A stretch of 64,000 nucleotides of DNA from contig OZ245405.1 of NCBI GenBank assembly GCA_965226695.1, forward strand, positions 2,418,001 through 2,482,000, given 5' to 3'. Below the pieces are notes generated by a model that saw only the letters and a list, made by a program, of their open reading frames with translations, did no database searches and was not told where the DNA came from. Below, one piece after another: positions 25,575 through 34,303 of this stretch. A program made the position numbers and the translations under genes. Each line of letters begins with the position of its first letter. Position 1 is the stretch's first letter. The DNA is from CATOSD01 sp965226695. GTDB lineage: Bacteria; Chloroflexota; Dehalococcoidia; Lucifugimonadales; CATOSD01.

Positions 25575-26498
25575 TCAGACAAGGCCGGCCATGATGCTCC
25601 GCAGCTTGTTGAGCTTCTTCACGCCTGCGGCCCGCTCAAGGTGGTCGTCGAACGTCTCGCAGTCGTAGATGTACTCCCGCAGATACTCCTGGTACGCCTC
25701 GCCGCCCACGCGAGCGCGCGCCTGGTACAACCGCAGGTGATCCTCGTCGTGCTCGTAGTAGCGATAGGTCGAGGTTGGGTACGCGCCCCAGGGCTGCTCC
25801 ACCACCGCGTCGACGAAGATGTATGGGATGGTGGTGCGGTCGGGATTACGCCGGATCTCGTCGGTGCTCACCAGCTCCTCGCAGGACACTAGCACGGCCT
25901 TCGACGCCCTGGTCATCTCCGGTTCCTGCGTGGTGAACCCCTCGATGACCACGTTCCCAAACTCGTCGGCCTTCTGCGCGTGGATGATGGACACGTCGGG
26001 CGTCAGCGCGGGCAGCAGCACCACCGGCTCCCCCGGATTCCATGGGTTGTCGATCATCTCGAACGGCTTGCCATTTTCGAAGCTCTTCTTGTTCAGGATG
26101 TCCGTGCCCAGCAGGCTCTTGGAGGGCATGAAGGGCAGACCCAGCGACCCCGCGAGGAAGCGCGACGCCATGCCCAGATGGCTGTAGTCGTCCACCTCGA
26201 TGAGTCCCTGCTCGATGGCGTAGCGCCACCGAAAAGCGGTGCCGAAGCGCTCGAGGCTGCCGGTGCCGTTCTCGGTGCGCTTTACCAGGCCCGCCCCGAC
26301 CATGATGTCCATGGACAGCGACAGGTTGCAGCCCACCAGGGTGAGGTCGCGCTTGCCCTGACGGACAATCTCGTGTGCGAGGGCCATGCTGCACCGGCCG
26401 ATGCTCTGGCCGCCCATGCCGATGGTCGCGCCGTCGAAAACGAACCGGCTCACGGCCTCCGACGCGCTCATCAGCTTGCTGCCATACTGCTTGCCCAA
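25575..26498 (-). CDS. CoA-transferase family I, alpha subunit (glutaconate type)
   Basis: This is the partner of the downstream beta subunit. SKLMSASEAVSRFVFDGATIGMGG begins the CoA-transferase domain. Later blocks include LTLVGCNLSLSMD, RTENGTGSLERFG and PALTPDVSIIHAQKADEFGNV. I chose TTG at 26496-26498 because AGGGGG lies about six bases upstream and the family begins near here. The open frame extends upstream for another 34 codons through repeat DNA. Predicted length is about 307 residues. Confidence 0.88.
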   Translation of the reverse strand: MGKQYGSKLMSASEAVSRFVFDGATIGMGGQSIGRCSMALAHEIVRQGKRDLTLVGCNLSLSMDIMVGAGLVKRTENGTGSLERFGTAFRWRYAIEQGLIEVDDYSHLGMASRFLAGSLGLPFMPSKSLLGTDILNKKSFENGKPFEMIDNPWNPGEPVVLLPALTPDVSIIHAQKADEFGNVVIEGFTTQEPEMTRASKAVLVSCEELVSTDEIRRNPDRTTIPYIFVDAVVEQPWGAYPTSTYRYYEHDEDHLRLYQARARVGGEAYQEYLREYIYDCETFDDHLERAAGVKKLNKLRSIMAGLV

Positions 26499-26602
26499 CG
26501 CGGCCCCCTGGGGAGTGAGATTTAGGGTAGACGGGCCGTATTGTAGCAGCGACAGCGCGCGCGTGGCTAGTGGCGCGGTTCGATGGCCAGGGCCTTCCAA
26601 AG

Positions 26603-26642
26603 TCCCCTCTCCCCCGCGGGGGAGAGCGTTAGGGTGAGGGGG
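26603..26642. repeat. Family-B variant hairpin (CTCTCCCCCGCGGGGGAGAG)
   Basis: A 20-bp perfect palindrome at 26607-26626 is followed by CGTTAGGGTGAGGGGG, the same layout as the family-B units but with altered arms. It is about 60 bases upstream of the tRNA-Trp gene. Confidence 0.75.
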
Positions 26643-26703
26643 TGTAGCAGCACCGCGCCGCGATAGCTAGGCCCATGCGCGTGTGCTACAATATGCCACG
26701 CGC

Positions 26704-26780
26704 AGGAGCGTAGCTCAGATTGGTAGAGCATCGGTCTCCAAAACCGACGGTCGCGGGTTCGAGTCCTGCCGCTCCTGCCA
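26704..26780 (+). tRNA. tRNA-Trp (anticodon CCA)
   Basis: A complete cloverleaf can be drawn: acceptor AGGAGCG/CGCTCCT, a D arm beginning TAGCTCAG, anticodon loop CTCCAAA, T arm GCGGG-TTCGAGT-CCTGC, discriminator G and an encoded CCA. An accessory AAA-ATPase module ends 72 bases downstream, so this may be an integration hotspot. Confidence 0.95.
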
Positions 26781-26851
26781 TGTTTCTTCCCCAGCCACTC
26801 GTGCCGCGCCCTTTCCCTGATGTTCCTTACGCCAAGCGTACGCGCCGCAAT

Positions 26852-27346
26852 TCAGTCGCCTGACGCAAGCCGCAAGGCAGCCATAAATTCGGATTCGCAT
26901 CGCACTGTGGCGGGGAAGTACGTGCCATCGCGAAATGGGATTGCCAGTTGGCGTATTCTGTCTTGCTTGATTCTTTTGAACGGGCCGGCCGCTATAGGGG
27001 CGAATTCAACATGGTGGTCTTCGGGGATCAGTCTTTCCGCAAACTCACCGCCGGCAACAAGTTGATTTCGTACCTCGATCCAAGTCTTTCGGTGACCAAC
27101 GGTCAGCTCGATGGGACTTACCCAAAATTGTTCTGAGTCAGGTATCTGACCAAAGAACAGAAAATCGCATCTGATCTGGGTTTGCGACAATGGCATATGA
27201 GGGCAGTCCAAAGCGACAAGGGCGTATTCGGATGGGTCAAGTCCTCGTAGTGAAAGACTACAGCCGGCGTCTTCGCACACGGCGCTGACGCAATCCGGAT
27301 GCACTTTCGCCAGAATCTGGTTCAGCAATTCCGAATGGCGCGTCAT
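26852..27346 (-). CDS. Small partner of AAA ATPase, possible nuclease-fold protein
   Basis: A 164-residue protein of no family I recognise. Its ATG overlaps the TGA of the ATPase gene (ATGA), so it is translationally coupled. The order RCDFLFFG (Asp61) then VSPIELTVG (Glu80, with Thr82 where Lys is usual) followed by Lys87 looks like a PD-(D/E)xK core with a displaced lysine, but this is inference. Six cysteines are spread along the chain without a clear zinc pattern. It could be the effector or a substrate-recognition subunit of an ATPase-based defence pair. Confidence 0.7.
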   Translation of the reverse strand: MTRHSELLNQILAKVHPDCVSAVCEDAGCSLSLRGLDPSEYALVALDCPHMPLSQTQIRCDFLFFGQIPDSEQFWVSPIELTVGHRKTWIEVRNQLVAGGEFAERLIPEDHHVEFAPIAAGPFKRIKQDRIRQLAIPFRDGTYFPATVRCESEFMAALRLASGD

Positions 27347-28905
27347 TTTTGCAGCAGGTTGTGGATTGCCGCCCACTGGTTGTAAGTGAGCCGCGCGGTG
27401 TCTTCGTATCCTGTCGCGAACCCCCCTTCGTTCACGTCAAACGGCAATTCCTTGACCCGCGAACCGTCGTCCTCTTTGCCTCTCTCGAACAGCCACACCC
27501 CCACGTCGCGCGGGTCGAGCGCGGGTTCGTTCTTGAGTCGAGGAGTGCGCTTCTCCGGGGGTAGGTCCGACAGGCGCACCAGGTTGGCCAGTTCGTCCAA
27601 TATCCACTCGCTGTGCGTGGTTATCATGATCCGGACGCCAGAATTGACGACGGCTGCCAACTGCCGCATAAACTCAACCTGCATGGCCGGGTGCAGGTTT
27701 GACTCCGGCTCTTCGATGATCAGCACCTCACCAGGCTTCACCACGTGCCGCAGAAACAGGACGACCGGCGCAAGTTCCGACACCATAGACGACGCGTTCA
27801 TCAGTGCAAGTTCGGTTTTCCAGCCCTTTGGCAAGTAAGAGAAGACAGGATAGGTGGGATTAGATCTATCCGTTACGATTTGGCCCGCAAGAATTTGGTT
27901 TTCAATATATGAGCCCAAGCCTTGGGATAAGGGTTGTTGCCCTGGTGAATCATCGTCTCCCATCGCCATCAACTTAAGGAGAAAGTCCGATAGGACTCCA
28001 GACAGTCTGGGCAACGAAACACTATCACTCAGGCCGGCGAAAGGAGCTGAGGAAATCGCTGACGCCACGACCGCGCGGTGGGCGTGCATTATCCCAGTTC
28101 GATCCGCCGGTAGGTAGTGTGCCGGTCTGCTCAATGGATCGACTAGAGCAGATACAGTAGCGCCAGCAATGCTACTTGCTACCGACTGAACCAAGAAGGG
28201 CAACCTATCCGATTCCACCGATAGAGACTGATGAACCCTCATCTGCCTTAACAGAGAATCGGCCATTGCATGATCAATGCTAAACGCAACGGTATCCGAA
28301 ACTAAGACGCTGGATTTGAACCCCTGGTGTCCGAGCCCAAACTTAAACGCGAGAGGCACAGTTTGAGTCTCTCCATGGTGCCCAAGGCTCATCACTGATA
28401 TCTTGGTCGCTGAAGAAGCACCTTGGCGTATCAGCCAATTTGTACCAGCGGTGCCAAAACATCTCGCCAATTCACCAGGCAACAACTGGTCCCATTTACG
28501 GTTGGGGCGAATCTGGTCACGGACAAGTGTAGCTACTTCAACAGGCAGTACGTGCGCCGGGCAGTGTGGAGAAAGTTCGGCACTCATTTTTTCGAGCGAC
28601 TTCTGAAGAACCTCAGCCTGAATTTCCACATCGTCAGTTTCAAAATCAGAGTGCAATAGGGCCAAAGCGCCTGCTGGGTCGTGTTCTGAGATCATGGTGC
28701 CAAACTTTGCCCGCAACTCGGCATTGTAGGTAGCCCCACTGAAGAACCGCTGCAGCGCGTAAGTTAGTACAGCAAGATATGACTTGCCGGTGTTGCTCGG
28801 CCCCACAAAGACTGTCAGCGGCCGCAACTCAACGCTGGCCTCTGCAATTGGGCCGAAGTTGGATACGTCTAGCCGCACCTTATAGGGATTCTCGGGGCTG
28901 CCCAT
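27343..28905 (-). CDS. AAA/OLD-like ATPase of a putative defence pair
   Basis: A 520-residue SMC/RecF-like ATPase: Walker A GPSNTGKS (35-42), an ABC-signature-like NASSMVSEL (370-378), Walker B LIIEEPESNLHP (395-405) and a switch His431 in TTHSEWILDEL. YLPADRTGIMHAHR (264-277) is typical of AAA_15-type ATPases. No TOPRIM domain follows, unlike OLD or GajA. Codon use is more AT-rich than in the core genes. It sits between tRNA-Trp and tRNA-Val and is coupled to the small gene downstream. It probably senses phage or DNA ends and activates its partner. Confidence 0.88.
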   Translation of the reverse strand: MGSPENPYKVRLDVSNFGPIAEASVELRPLTVFVGPSNTGKSYLAVLTYALQRFFSGATYNAELRAKFGTMISEHDPAGALALLHSDFETDDVEIQAEVLQKSLEKMSAELSPHCPAHVLPVEVATLVRDQIRPNRKWDQLLPGELARCFGTAGTNWLIRQGASSATKISVMSLGHHGETQTVPLAFKFGLGHQGFKSSVLVSDTVAFSIDHAMADSLLRQMRVHQSLSVESDRLPFLVQSVASSIAGATVSALVDPLSRPAHYLPADRTGIMHAHRAVVASAISSAPFAGLSDSVSLPRLSGVLSDFLLKLMAMGDDDSPGQQPLSQGLGSYIENQILAGQIVTDRSNPTYPVFSYLPKGWKTELALMNASSMVSELAPVVLFLRHVVKPGEVLIIEEPESNLHPAMQVEFMRQLAAVVNSGVRIMITTHSEWILDELANLVRLSDLPPEKRTPRLKNEPALDPRDVGVWLFERGKEDDGSRVKELPFDVNEGGFATGYEDTARLTYNQWAAIHNLLQK

Positions 28906-28967
28906 GCAATGCCGCTCCTTGCCATGTGCGGCAATTCTATCACGTGAACTTCAGCTCGTGCCCCCGC

Positions 28968-29043
28968 TGGTGGGCGGTGGAGGGGTCGAACCTCCGACCT
29001 CTTGCGTGTGAAGCAAGCGCTCTAACCACTGAGCTAACCGCCC
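28968..29043 (-). tRNA. tRNA-Val (anticodon CAC)
   Basis: On the minus strand the acceptor GGGCGGT pairs with ACCGCCC, with discriminator A and an encoded CCA. The anticodon stem GC-rich arm encloses the loop TTCACAC, giving CAC. The T loop GTTCGAA is standard. It ends 62 bases upstream of the AAA ATPase gene. Confidence 0.93.
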
Positions 29044-29086
29044 CTGAGCGTCTGCGCGTCCGGCGAAACGTGCGCGTAAGGTAGGC

Positions 29087-29161
29087 TGGTGGCAACGAGA
29101 GGGTTCGAACCTCTGACCTAGCGCTTATGAAGCGCCCGCTCTGCCGCTGAGCTACGTTGCC
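29087..29161 (-). tRNA. tRNA-Met (anticodon CAT, elongator type)
   Basis: The acceptor GGCAACG/CGTTGCC, the anticodon loop TTCATAA (CAT), a normal D arm AGCTCAGC and an encoded CCA are visible. The anticodon stem lacks the GGG/CCC pairs of initiator tRNA. An Ile tRNA with modified CAT is the alternative. It is upstream of tRNA-Val by 43 bases. Confidence 0.9.
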
Positions 29162-29230
29162 TGAAACTGCACTAATTCTATCGAATGGCCCGCATACTGG
29201 CAAGCGGCGGGCCACCGCCGAAGACCACTT

Positions 29231-29275
29231 CAAACTCCCTTCCCCTTTGATGGGGGAAGGTTAGGATGGGGGTGA
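29231..29275. repeat. Dispersed family-B hairpin repeat
   Basis: CTTCCCC-TTTGA-TGGGGGAAG followed by GTTAGGATGGGGGTGA, the uninterrupted form of the unit at 1451. It lies between tRNA-Met and the displaced gene end at 29295. Confidence 0.85.
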
Positions 29276-29294
29276 ATGAGGCCTTACCTCGCGG

Positions 29295-29373
29295 CCCTCA
29301 AAACTCCCCCGTGAACGGACTCCGCACCCGCATGCGCCGCGGGATGCTGCCCGGAACCCCGCCCCACATCGGC
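29295..29373 (-). pseudogene. Displaced 3' end of an MBL-fold hydrolase gene
   Basis: These 79 bases align without gaps to the 3' end of the MBL-fold gene at 31753-31831 at about 80 percent identity. On the minus strand they read SIPRRMRVRSPFTGEF then TGA, against SIPRRMQVRRPFTGEF then TGA in the intact gene. Only the gene end is present. The helicase gene lies between the two copies, so this looks like the far boundary of an integrated segment. Confidence 0.75.
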
Positions 29374-29395
29374 TAAGCGACTGGAGGCCGGACAT

Positions 29396-31342
29396 TCACT
29401 TGCTAGCTCCATTTGCATACTCCGTGACGAAGGCATGTCCGACTTTAGGCGAGTGTGGACCATTGGCAAGGAAACGCGAAAGAGACCTGGCGGCCTTCCC
29501 ACCATCACGGCCAGTGTGCATCTGCCGGCCCGTTCTCTTGTCGCAGTACGTTACGAAGAGGTGATGCCTTGCGCGCGTAAGCGAGACAAACAGCAGGCGC
29601 CGCTCGTCATCCACTTGCTCGCCCACGGCTCTGCCTGGTATGTACTGGTCTTCCGCTGCGGCCACAATGACCGCCTCGGCTGTGAGTCCTTTCGCCCGAT
29701 GCATTGTCAGGATGTTGACTTTTCCTTCTTCAATTTCCTGCTCAGCGTCTTCGCTCACCGTTCCTAACGTGCGCACTAGCTCATCCATGGTGATGTCGTC
29801 GAGCGCACTAGTAGATTGCCTTAGCGTTGAAAGCACCTTGTCCCTCTCTTCTTCGTCTGGAATGATGCACACTGCCGCGGATTCAATCAGATTGAGCAGT
29901 TCTTCAGGTGATTCGTACACCTTTTCGGTTGAAGAAACATCCTTGAGTTGGCAGAGTACCCGAGCAATGGCACTACACAGGCGCGTGCGGTGTCTTGTGG
30001 GCAACATTTTGCTGTCGTCGTTAGCTGCGACCACCGTCTGGGCGAAACTCTCGCCGCGACTACGGGCGAGTTCATAGACACTACCAATAGCTTTTTCGCC
30101 GACACCCTTACACCAGACTTGGAGAAGGGTTCGCCATGCTAGGGAGTCTTGGATGTTTGCCGCTAGACGCAGAAGGGCCAGAAGCGCTCTGCCCTGATCA
30201 CCATCCAAGGGGTTGAGCACATCTGGTGTTGCTACTTCAATGTCGACGCCTTCGAGTCTTTCTCTGACTACATTGGAGAAAGCGCCATAACGGTCAGAAC
30301 GGAGAAGGACTAGAATATCATCAGCCTGTAATCCATGGACAGACATAAGGCTTGCACACAGCCTAGCGATGCCGTCTGCCTCAGAGTATTGATCGCTGAA
30401 CCGCAGTAGCTCAACCTCTCCTTCAGAGCTTTCTGACTCAGGCTCAATTGCTTTATTGATGCGCCGGGAGTCCTGACGGGCAACGAAGAGGCCGAGATCA
30501 AGAATAGACTTGTCACATCGTTTGCAGATTTCAAGCCCGAGCTCTGTTGCTCCTGGGTAGTCCTCAGGAAATCTACGTATTCCTGCGGGGTCTGCTTTAC
30601 GGAATCCATAAATGCTCTGGTCATCATCTCCAGCTGCGAATATCTCAGTCCCTCGCGAAGCAATGTGATGCACAACAGCTAGATCGCACCGGTTCAAGTC
30701 TTGGTATTCATCAACTAGAAGATGCTCGATTGGGCTCTCTAGTTCGAAGTCACCCCGTTGCTCGAGCGCCTTCTTAAGTTGATACACAAGCTCTGCCCTA
30801 AGAGTGTAACCATAGACTTCCCGGTGCTCTTGCCAGGCTCCCAAGAATTTCGGATCTGGGAATCTCTTGTTCCAATCTGCTTCGTCGGCGCTGAGACTCT
30901 GCCAATCGGCAGACAACTGGTTCAAGAGCTCTTGCGCTTCACTTACTCGCGAAAGGTTACAGAGCCCCTTTAGGTCTGGAAGAACTATGTTTCGCTCTTC
31001 CCAGTCGTCTGCAATTCGAAGAGGATGCGGCAACTCTGTTATTGAAGCCGAGTTCTTTAGAAGCTGCCTGAGAGCAAATGAATGCAATGTCGAGATACGA
31101 GGGCTTCGATCCTTACCGAGCACTTCGGCAACTCTTTGCCTAAGTTCACCTGCCGCCGCACGGGTGAAAGTGATTGCCAAAACTGTGTCGGGCGCTTGAT
31201 CTCTTACGTCGATCAAATGGCTAATGCGGCGAGTCAGTGTTAGTGTCTTACCTGTACCCGGTCCCGCTAACAGCCTGGCGTGGGTCCCCGCGTGGGACGC
31301 GGCGTCTCTTTGTTCCCTCAACAGGTCGTCATCCCAGGGCAT
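29396..31342 (-). CDS. UvrD/Rep-type superfamily 1 DNA helicase
   Basis: A 648-residue 3'-5' helicase with all SF1A motifs in order: GPGTGKT (Walker A), ITFTRAAAGELRQRV, ISTLHSFALRQLL, LLVDEYQDLN, AAGDDDQSIYGFR, ILVLLRSDR, ILTMHRAKGLTAEAV and LLFVSLTRARHHL. I chose the ATG preceded by GGAGGGTGAG over a TTG seven codons upstream. GC is clearly lower than in the neighbouring core genes, and the gene is bracketed by two copies of an MBL gene end. The fold resembles GajB or UvrD, but no nuclease is fused, and a housekeeping role is unlikely given the context. Confidence 0.9.
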   Translation of the reverse strand: MPWDDDLLREQRDAASHAGTHARLLAGPGTGKTLTLTRRISHLIDVRDQAPDTVLAITFTRAAAGELRQRVAEVLGKDRSPRISTLHSFALRQLLKNSASITELPHPLRIADDWEERNIVLPDLKGLCNLSRVSEAQELLNQLSADWQSLSADEADWNKRFPDPKFLGAWQEHREVYGYTLRAELVYQLKKALEQRGDFELESPIEHLLVDEYQDLNRCDLAVVHHIASRGTEIFAAGDDDQSIYGFRKADPAGIRRFPEDYPGATELGLEICKRCDKSILDLGLFVARQDSRRINKAIEPESESSEGEVELLRFSDQYSEADGIARLCASLMSVHGLQADDILVLLRSDRYGAFSNVVRERLEGVDIEVATPDVLNPLDGDQGRALLALLRLAANIQDSLAWRTLLQVWCKGVGEKAIGSVYELARSRGESFAQTVVAANDDSKMLPTRHRTRLCSAIARVLCQLKDVSSTEKVYESPEELLNLIESAAVCIIPDEEERDKVLSTLRQSTSALDDITMDELVRTLGTVSEDAEQEIEEGKVNILTMHRAKGLTAEAVIVAAAEDQYIPGRAVGEQVDDERRLLFVSLTRARHHLFVTYCDKRTGRQMHTGRDGGKAARSLSRFLANGPHSPKVGHAFVTEYANGASK

Positions 31343-31752
31343 TGGTCTCACCCTCCAAGTCAAAAATTCTTCCGCCGTTTCTCATAGACTTGCATTGGCC
31401 AACAATCGACTCGTTAGTAACCGGCAATGTCACCCCATGCATGGTACTCTGCGCTGCCGTATCAGAGAGGAGCTGACAATCGGTCCTAAGGATCGCCGGC
31501 CTGCTGCGTGGTTGGCCACGACGCTCGGAAAATGGTCGTCGCTTTGACCTGCATCAAGTCGGCGGTCAAATCCTTGAAGAGCATATCATCATGAAAGTCT
31601 TTTCTAAAGTGGAAGTGTAATTCAATTTCCCGTAATGTCTAGTGGGTCTGGGCGGTGCTGGCCCCAATGAACCATCTTATGCAAGATCCACTGCGGACAA
31701 CTCGCAGGCCATCACGGGGCATCCGCTGCACCGATCGCGGACACTGAACCGC
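31343..31752. other. Non-coding right flank of the helicase segment
   Basis: About 410 AT-richer bases between the helicase start and the MBL gene end. No reading frame shows coding character and I find no integrase or transposase. It should contain the helicase promoter and, if the segment is mobile, its right boundary just before 31753. Confidence 0.55.
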
Positions 31753-31754
31753 CC

Positions 31755-32504
31755 TCAAAACTCGCCTGTGAACGGCCTCCGCACCTGCATGCGCCGGGGA
31801 ATGCTACTGAAGAACCCGCCCCACGTCGGAGGGTCCGGCCTCGCGTCCAGCAGCTCGCGCAGGCTGCGCGATGCCCCGTGCAGCAGCGGCGCGCCGTGGC
31901 CGCCGCACAGTATGCCGAAGTCCATCTCCGCCAGCGACCGCAACGAGGCCACGTAGTCGGCCCGGTTGTAACCGGGGAAGGGCACGGTGCGGCTGACGCG
32001 CTCGCCGTTGCTGAACAGGGTGTCGCCGGAGAACAGCAACCCCTCGCGTTCCAGCAGGTAGCACACGCTACCCGGCGTGTGTCCGGGCGTGTGAACCACC
32101 CGCAGTCCGCCCAGCAGATCGGTCACCTGCCCGTGTTCCACCGGCTCGTGGATCTGCGTGGACCGAACGAGCGGAACTCGCGTCAGGACGCCTCCCGCGC
32201 CGCCCAGGTAGCGCCTGCCGGTGCGGCGTTGCACGCGGGCGTCGCCGCTGTGGGCGAACACCAGCGCGCCCGTGCGCTTCACGATAGCCCGCGCGCCGCC
32301 GACGTGGTCCGGGTGGCCGTGCGTCATCAACACGTGCCGCAGCTCTTCGGGCCGGCGTCCTATCGATTCGACGTACCGAAACACGCGGTGGGCGCTCATA
32401 GGGGGGCCGGAGTCTATCAGCGCCATCTCGTCGCCGTCGACTATCAGGTAGGCCCTGGACCAGCGGACGCCCGGCACTGCGTGAACACCCGGAACGACTT
32501 CCAA
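31755..32504 (-). CDS. Metallo-beta-lactamase fold hydrolase
   Basis: The 249-residue protein has the metal motif THGHPDH (His62, His64, Asp66, His67), VVHTPGHTPGSVCY with the next His ligand, FSGDTLFSNG with the bridging Asp, and CGGHGAPL near the end. It fits the glyoxalase-II-like or general MBL hydrolase group. Its last 26 codons are duplicated beyond the helicase gene, so its present 3' end may have come with the inserted segment. It diverges from the LLM gene at 32620. Confidence 0.92.
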   Translation of the reverse strand: MEVVPGVHAVPGVRWSRAYLIVDGDEMALIDSGPPMSAHRVFRYVESIGRRPEELRHVLMTHGHPDHVGGARAIVKRTGALVFAHSGDARVQRRTGRRYLGGAGGVLTRVPLVRSTQIHEPVEHGQVTDLLGGLRVVHTPGHTPGSVCYLLEREGLLFSGDTLFSNGERVSRTVPFPGYNRADYVASLRSLAEMDFGILCGGHGAPLLHGASRSLRELLDARPDPPTWGGFFSSIPRRMQVRRPFTGEF

Positions 32505-32619
32505 ATTGCGCTTACTCCTGGCGGGGAATCGCGTTTGAGTGTATCTTTATGCGAGAAATTGTCAATCCGGCGAGGCGGGCTCGCCGCTCGCCGCCAAGCC
32601 ATCGCAAGGGAGTAAAACA

Positions 32620-33465
32620 ATGGACATCGGCATATCCACTTTCCTGACCGACTACTCGGTGGACGTAGCCACAATCGCGCGCCGAATCGAGGAGTTGGGG
32701 TTCGACTCGCTCTGGGTCCCCGAGCACCCCATCATACCTGTGAAAACCGCGTCGCCCTGGCCGGGCTCGCCGGACGGCGTCATCCCCAAGGTGTACGCCG
32801 ACATAGTGGACCCGTTCGTCGCCCTCGCTAGGGCGTCCGCGGTCACCACCACGCTGAAACTCGCCACGGGCATTGTGCTGGTGCCGGAGCGCCACCCGGT
32901 TCTGCTCGCGAAGGAGGTCGCGACGCTGGACATGTACTCCGGCGGGCGCTTCCTGTTCGGCATCGGCGCGGGCTGGAACCGAGAGGAGAGCGAGATTCTT
33001 GGCGGCGACTTCGATCACCGCTGGTCCCAGGCGCGGGAGTCTGTCCTGGCAATGAAGGAGCTCTGGACCAAGGTCGAGAGCGAGTTCCATGGCAAGTACT
33101 ATGACTTCCCGCCGGTCTACTCGTTCCCGCGGCCGGCCCAGCGGCCGCACCCGCCCGTCCTGCTGGGCGGCATGGCGCGCAACGTCTTCCGCCGAGTCGT
33201 GGACTACGGCGACGGCTGGCTGCCCAACCGTGTCACGCCGGAGGACGTGGCGAAGGGCCGGGCCACGCTGGACGAGCTCGCGACCGCCGCGGGCCGCGAC
33301 CCGGCGTCAATCCAGATAACGGTATTCGGCCAGCAGCCCGACGCCGACCTGCTCAAGCGTTTCGAAGAGGCCGGCGCGGACCGCGTGACCATTCGCCTGG
33401 AGACGGCCGACGAGAGCGAGTCCCTCGCCAACGCCGAGCGCATAGCCGAGGCGGTGCTGGGGTAG
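32620..33465 (+). CDS. LLM class flavin/F420-dependent oxidoreductase 1
   Basis: A 281-residue luciferase-like TIM-barrel oxidoreductase. Support comes from LGFDSLWVPEHP, LATGIVLVPERHPVLLAKEVATLD, YSGGRFLFGIGAGWNREE, HPPVLLGG and RVVDYGDGWLPN. This pattern is closest to F420-dependent members. The ATG at 32620 follows AAGGGAG. The chain ends with a VTIRLETADESESLANAERIAEAV segment. The substrate is unknown. Confidence 0.9.
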   Translation: MDIGISTFLTDYSVDVATIARRIEELGFDSLWVPEHPIIPVKTASPWPGSPDGVIPKVYADIVDPFVALARASAVTTTLKLATGIVLVPERHPVLLAKEVATLDMYSGGRFLFGIGAGWNREESEILGGDFDHRWSQARESVLAMKELWTKVESEFHGKYYDFPPVYSFPRPAQRPHPPVLLGGMARNVFRRVVDYGDGWLPNRVTPEDVAKGRATLDELATAAGRDPASIQITVFGQQPDADLLKRFEEAGADRVTIRLETADESESLANAERIAEAVLG

Positions 33466-33580
33466 GGATGGGGTGTCGCCATTCACGACGAATCCCAGTT
33501 GAGGCAATTCGGCCATTTTGACCAGCTGCACTTCAGCATCTCTTCTTACTTCGGGTAAGAGGGGATGCTACGCTACTGTC

Positions 33581-34282
33581 ATGGAACAGAACTTCATCCC
33601 CCCTGCAAATCCACGGTTTACCGACTATCCTTTTCGGAAACTTGGCCTTACCGTTGCTCAGCTTGACTTGATTGAGAAGCGCAGACGTGCCGTCAGGAAA
33701 TTTCGAGACACAGGCGACCCGTCCATGGCGGAGGAGATAGGCCTATTCTGGAACGAGGCTGACGAGGAACGAGCAAGAGAAGCTCAGCGCCTCAGATTCT
33801 CCGATGACCCCTCCAGGAAGCTAACCGACGAGGAGATGGCCGCCCGGCACGCTCCCATCCTGGCAAAGCGCCGAAAGGATTCCATCAAGGGAATGGTGGG
33901 CTTGTTCAAGCCAATTCAGGAGCCTTACCCCGTCTTCCGCGCCATGAGGGGACCGTTACTCACTGACGCAGGTAGAGAAGTTCAAGTGGGAGACGAGCTT
34001 TGGAGTGACGGGTTCCTGAGCATGTCCAGGAGTCCTCACTTCGCGGCTCAATGCGGTGTGCATGAATTCACAGAGGGTTTCGTGTTCATCGAAGTCCATC
34101 CCGCTGAGAATGCAGAAACCATCACTCTAGACAATGAAGTGAATGATCGGATGGAATATGAGTCGATCTTCAATTTCGGACAAAAGCTTCGAATGGACAA
34201 GGCGATTCCAGATTTCAAATCCGACCCCTATCCGTTCGACAAGATTGGCTCCTTTTACGTTGGGACGCTCTTTCTTGCATAG
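33581..34282 (+). CDS. Putative ADP-ribosyltransferase (R-S-E type)
   Basis: A 233-residue protein without a signal peptide. The C-terminal half fits the R-S-E ADP-ribosyltransferase pattern: VFRAMRG (Arg120), a DGFLSMSRS strand (Ser147), and MEYESIFNFGQKLRM with Glu192-Tyr-Glu194, the ExE motif. The N-terminal 110 residues are charged and helical and could be a recognition or immunity-binding part. GC is lower than in the LLM genes around it. Targets may be host or phage proteins. I rate the family likely but not proven. Confidence 0.65.
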   Translation: MEQNFIPPANPRFTDYPFRKLGLTVAQLDLIEKRRRAVRKFRDTGDPSMAEEIGLFWNEADEERAREAQRLRFSDDPSRKLTDEEMAARHAPILAKRRKDSIKGMVGLFKPIQEPYPVFRAMRGPLLTDAGREVQVGDELWSDGFLSMSRSPHFAAQCGVHEFTEGFVFIEVHPAENAETITLDNEVNDRMEYESIFNFGQKLRMDKAIPDFKSDPYPFDKIGSFYVGTLFLA

Positions 34283-34303
34283 AGTGATGTGGGCGCACCC
34301 ATG

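Noticed and set aside
26852..31342. AAA ATPase and UvrD helicase as a Gabija system
   Set aside because: The ATPase lacks a TOPRIM domain, the genes are separated by two tRNAs and a displaced gene end, and a different gene is coupled to the ATPase.
31224..31547. Plus-strand frame near the helicase start
   Set aside because: It is antisense to the conserved Walker A region in its first half and random in the rest.
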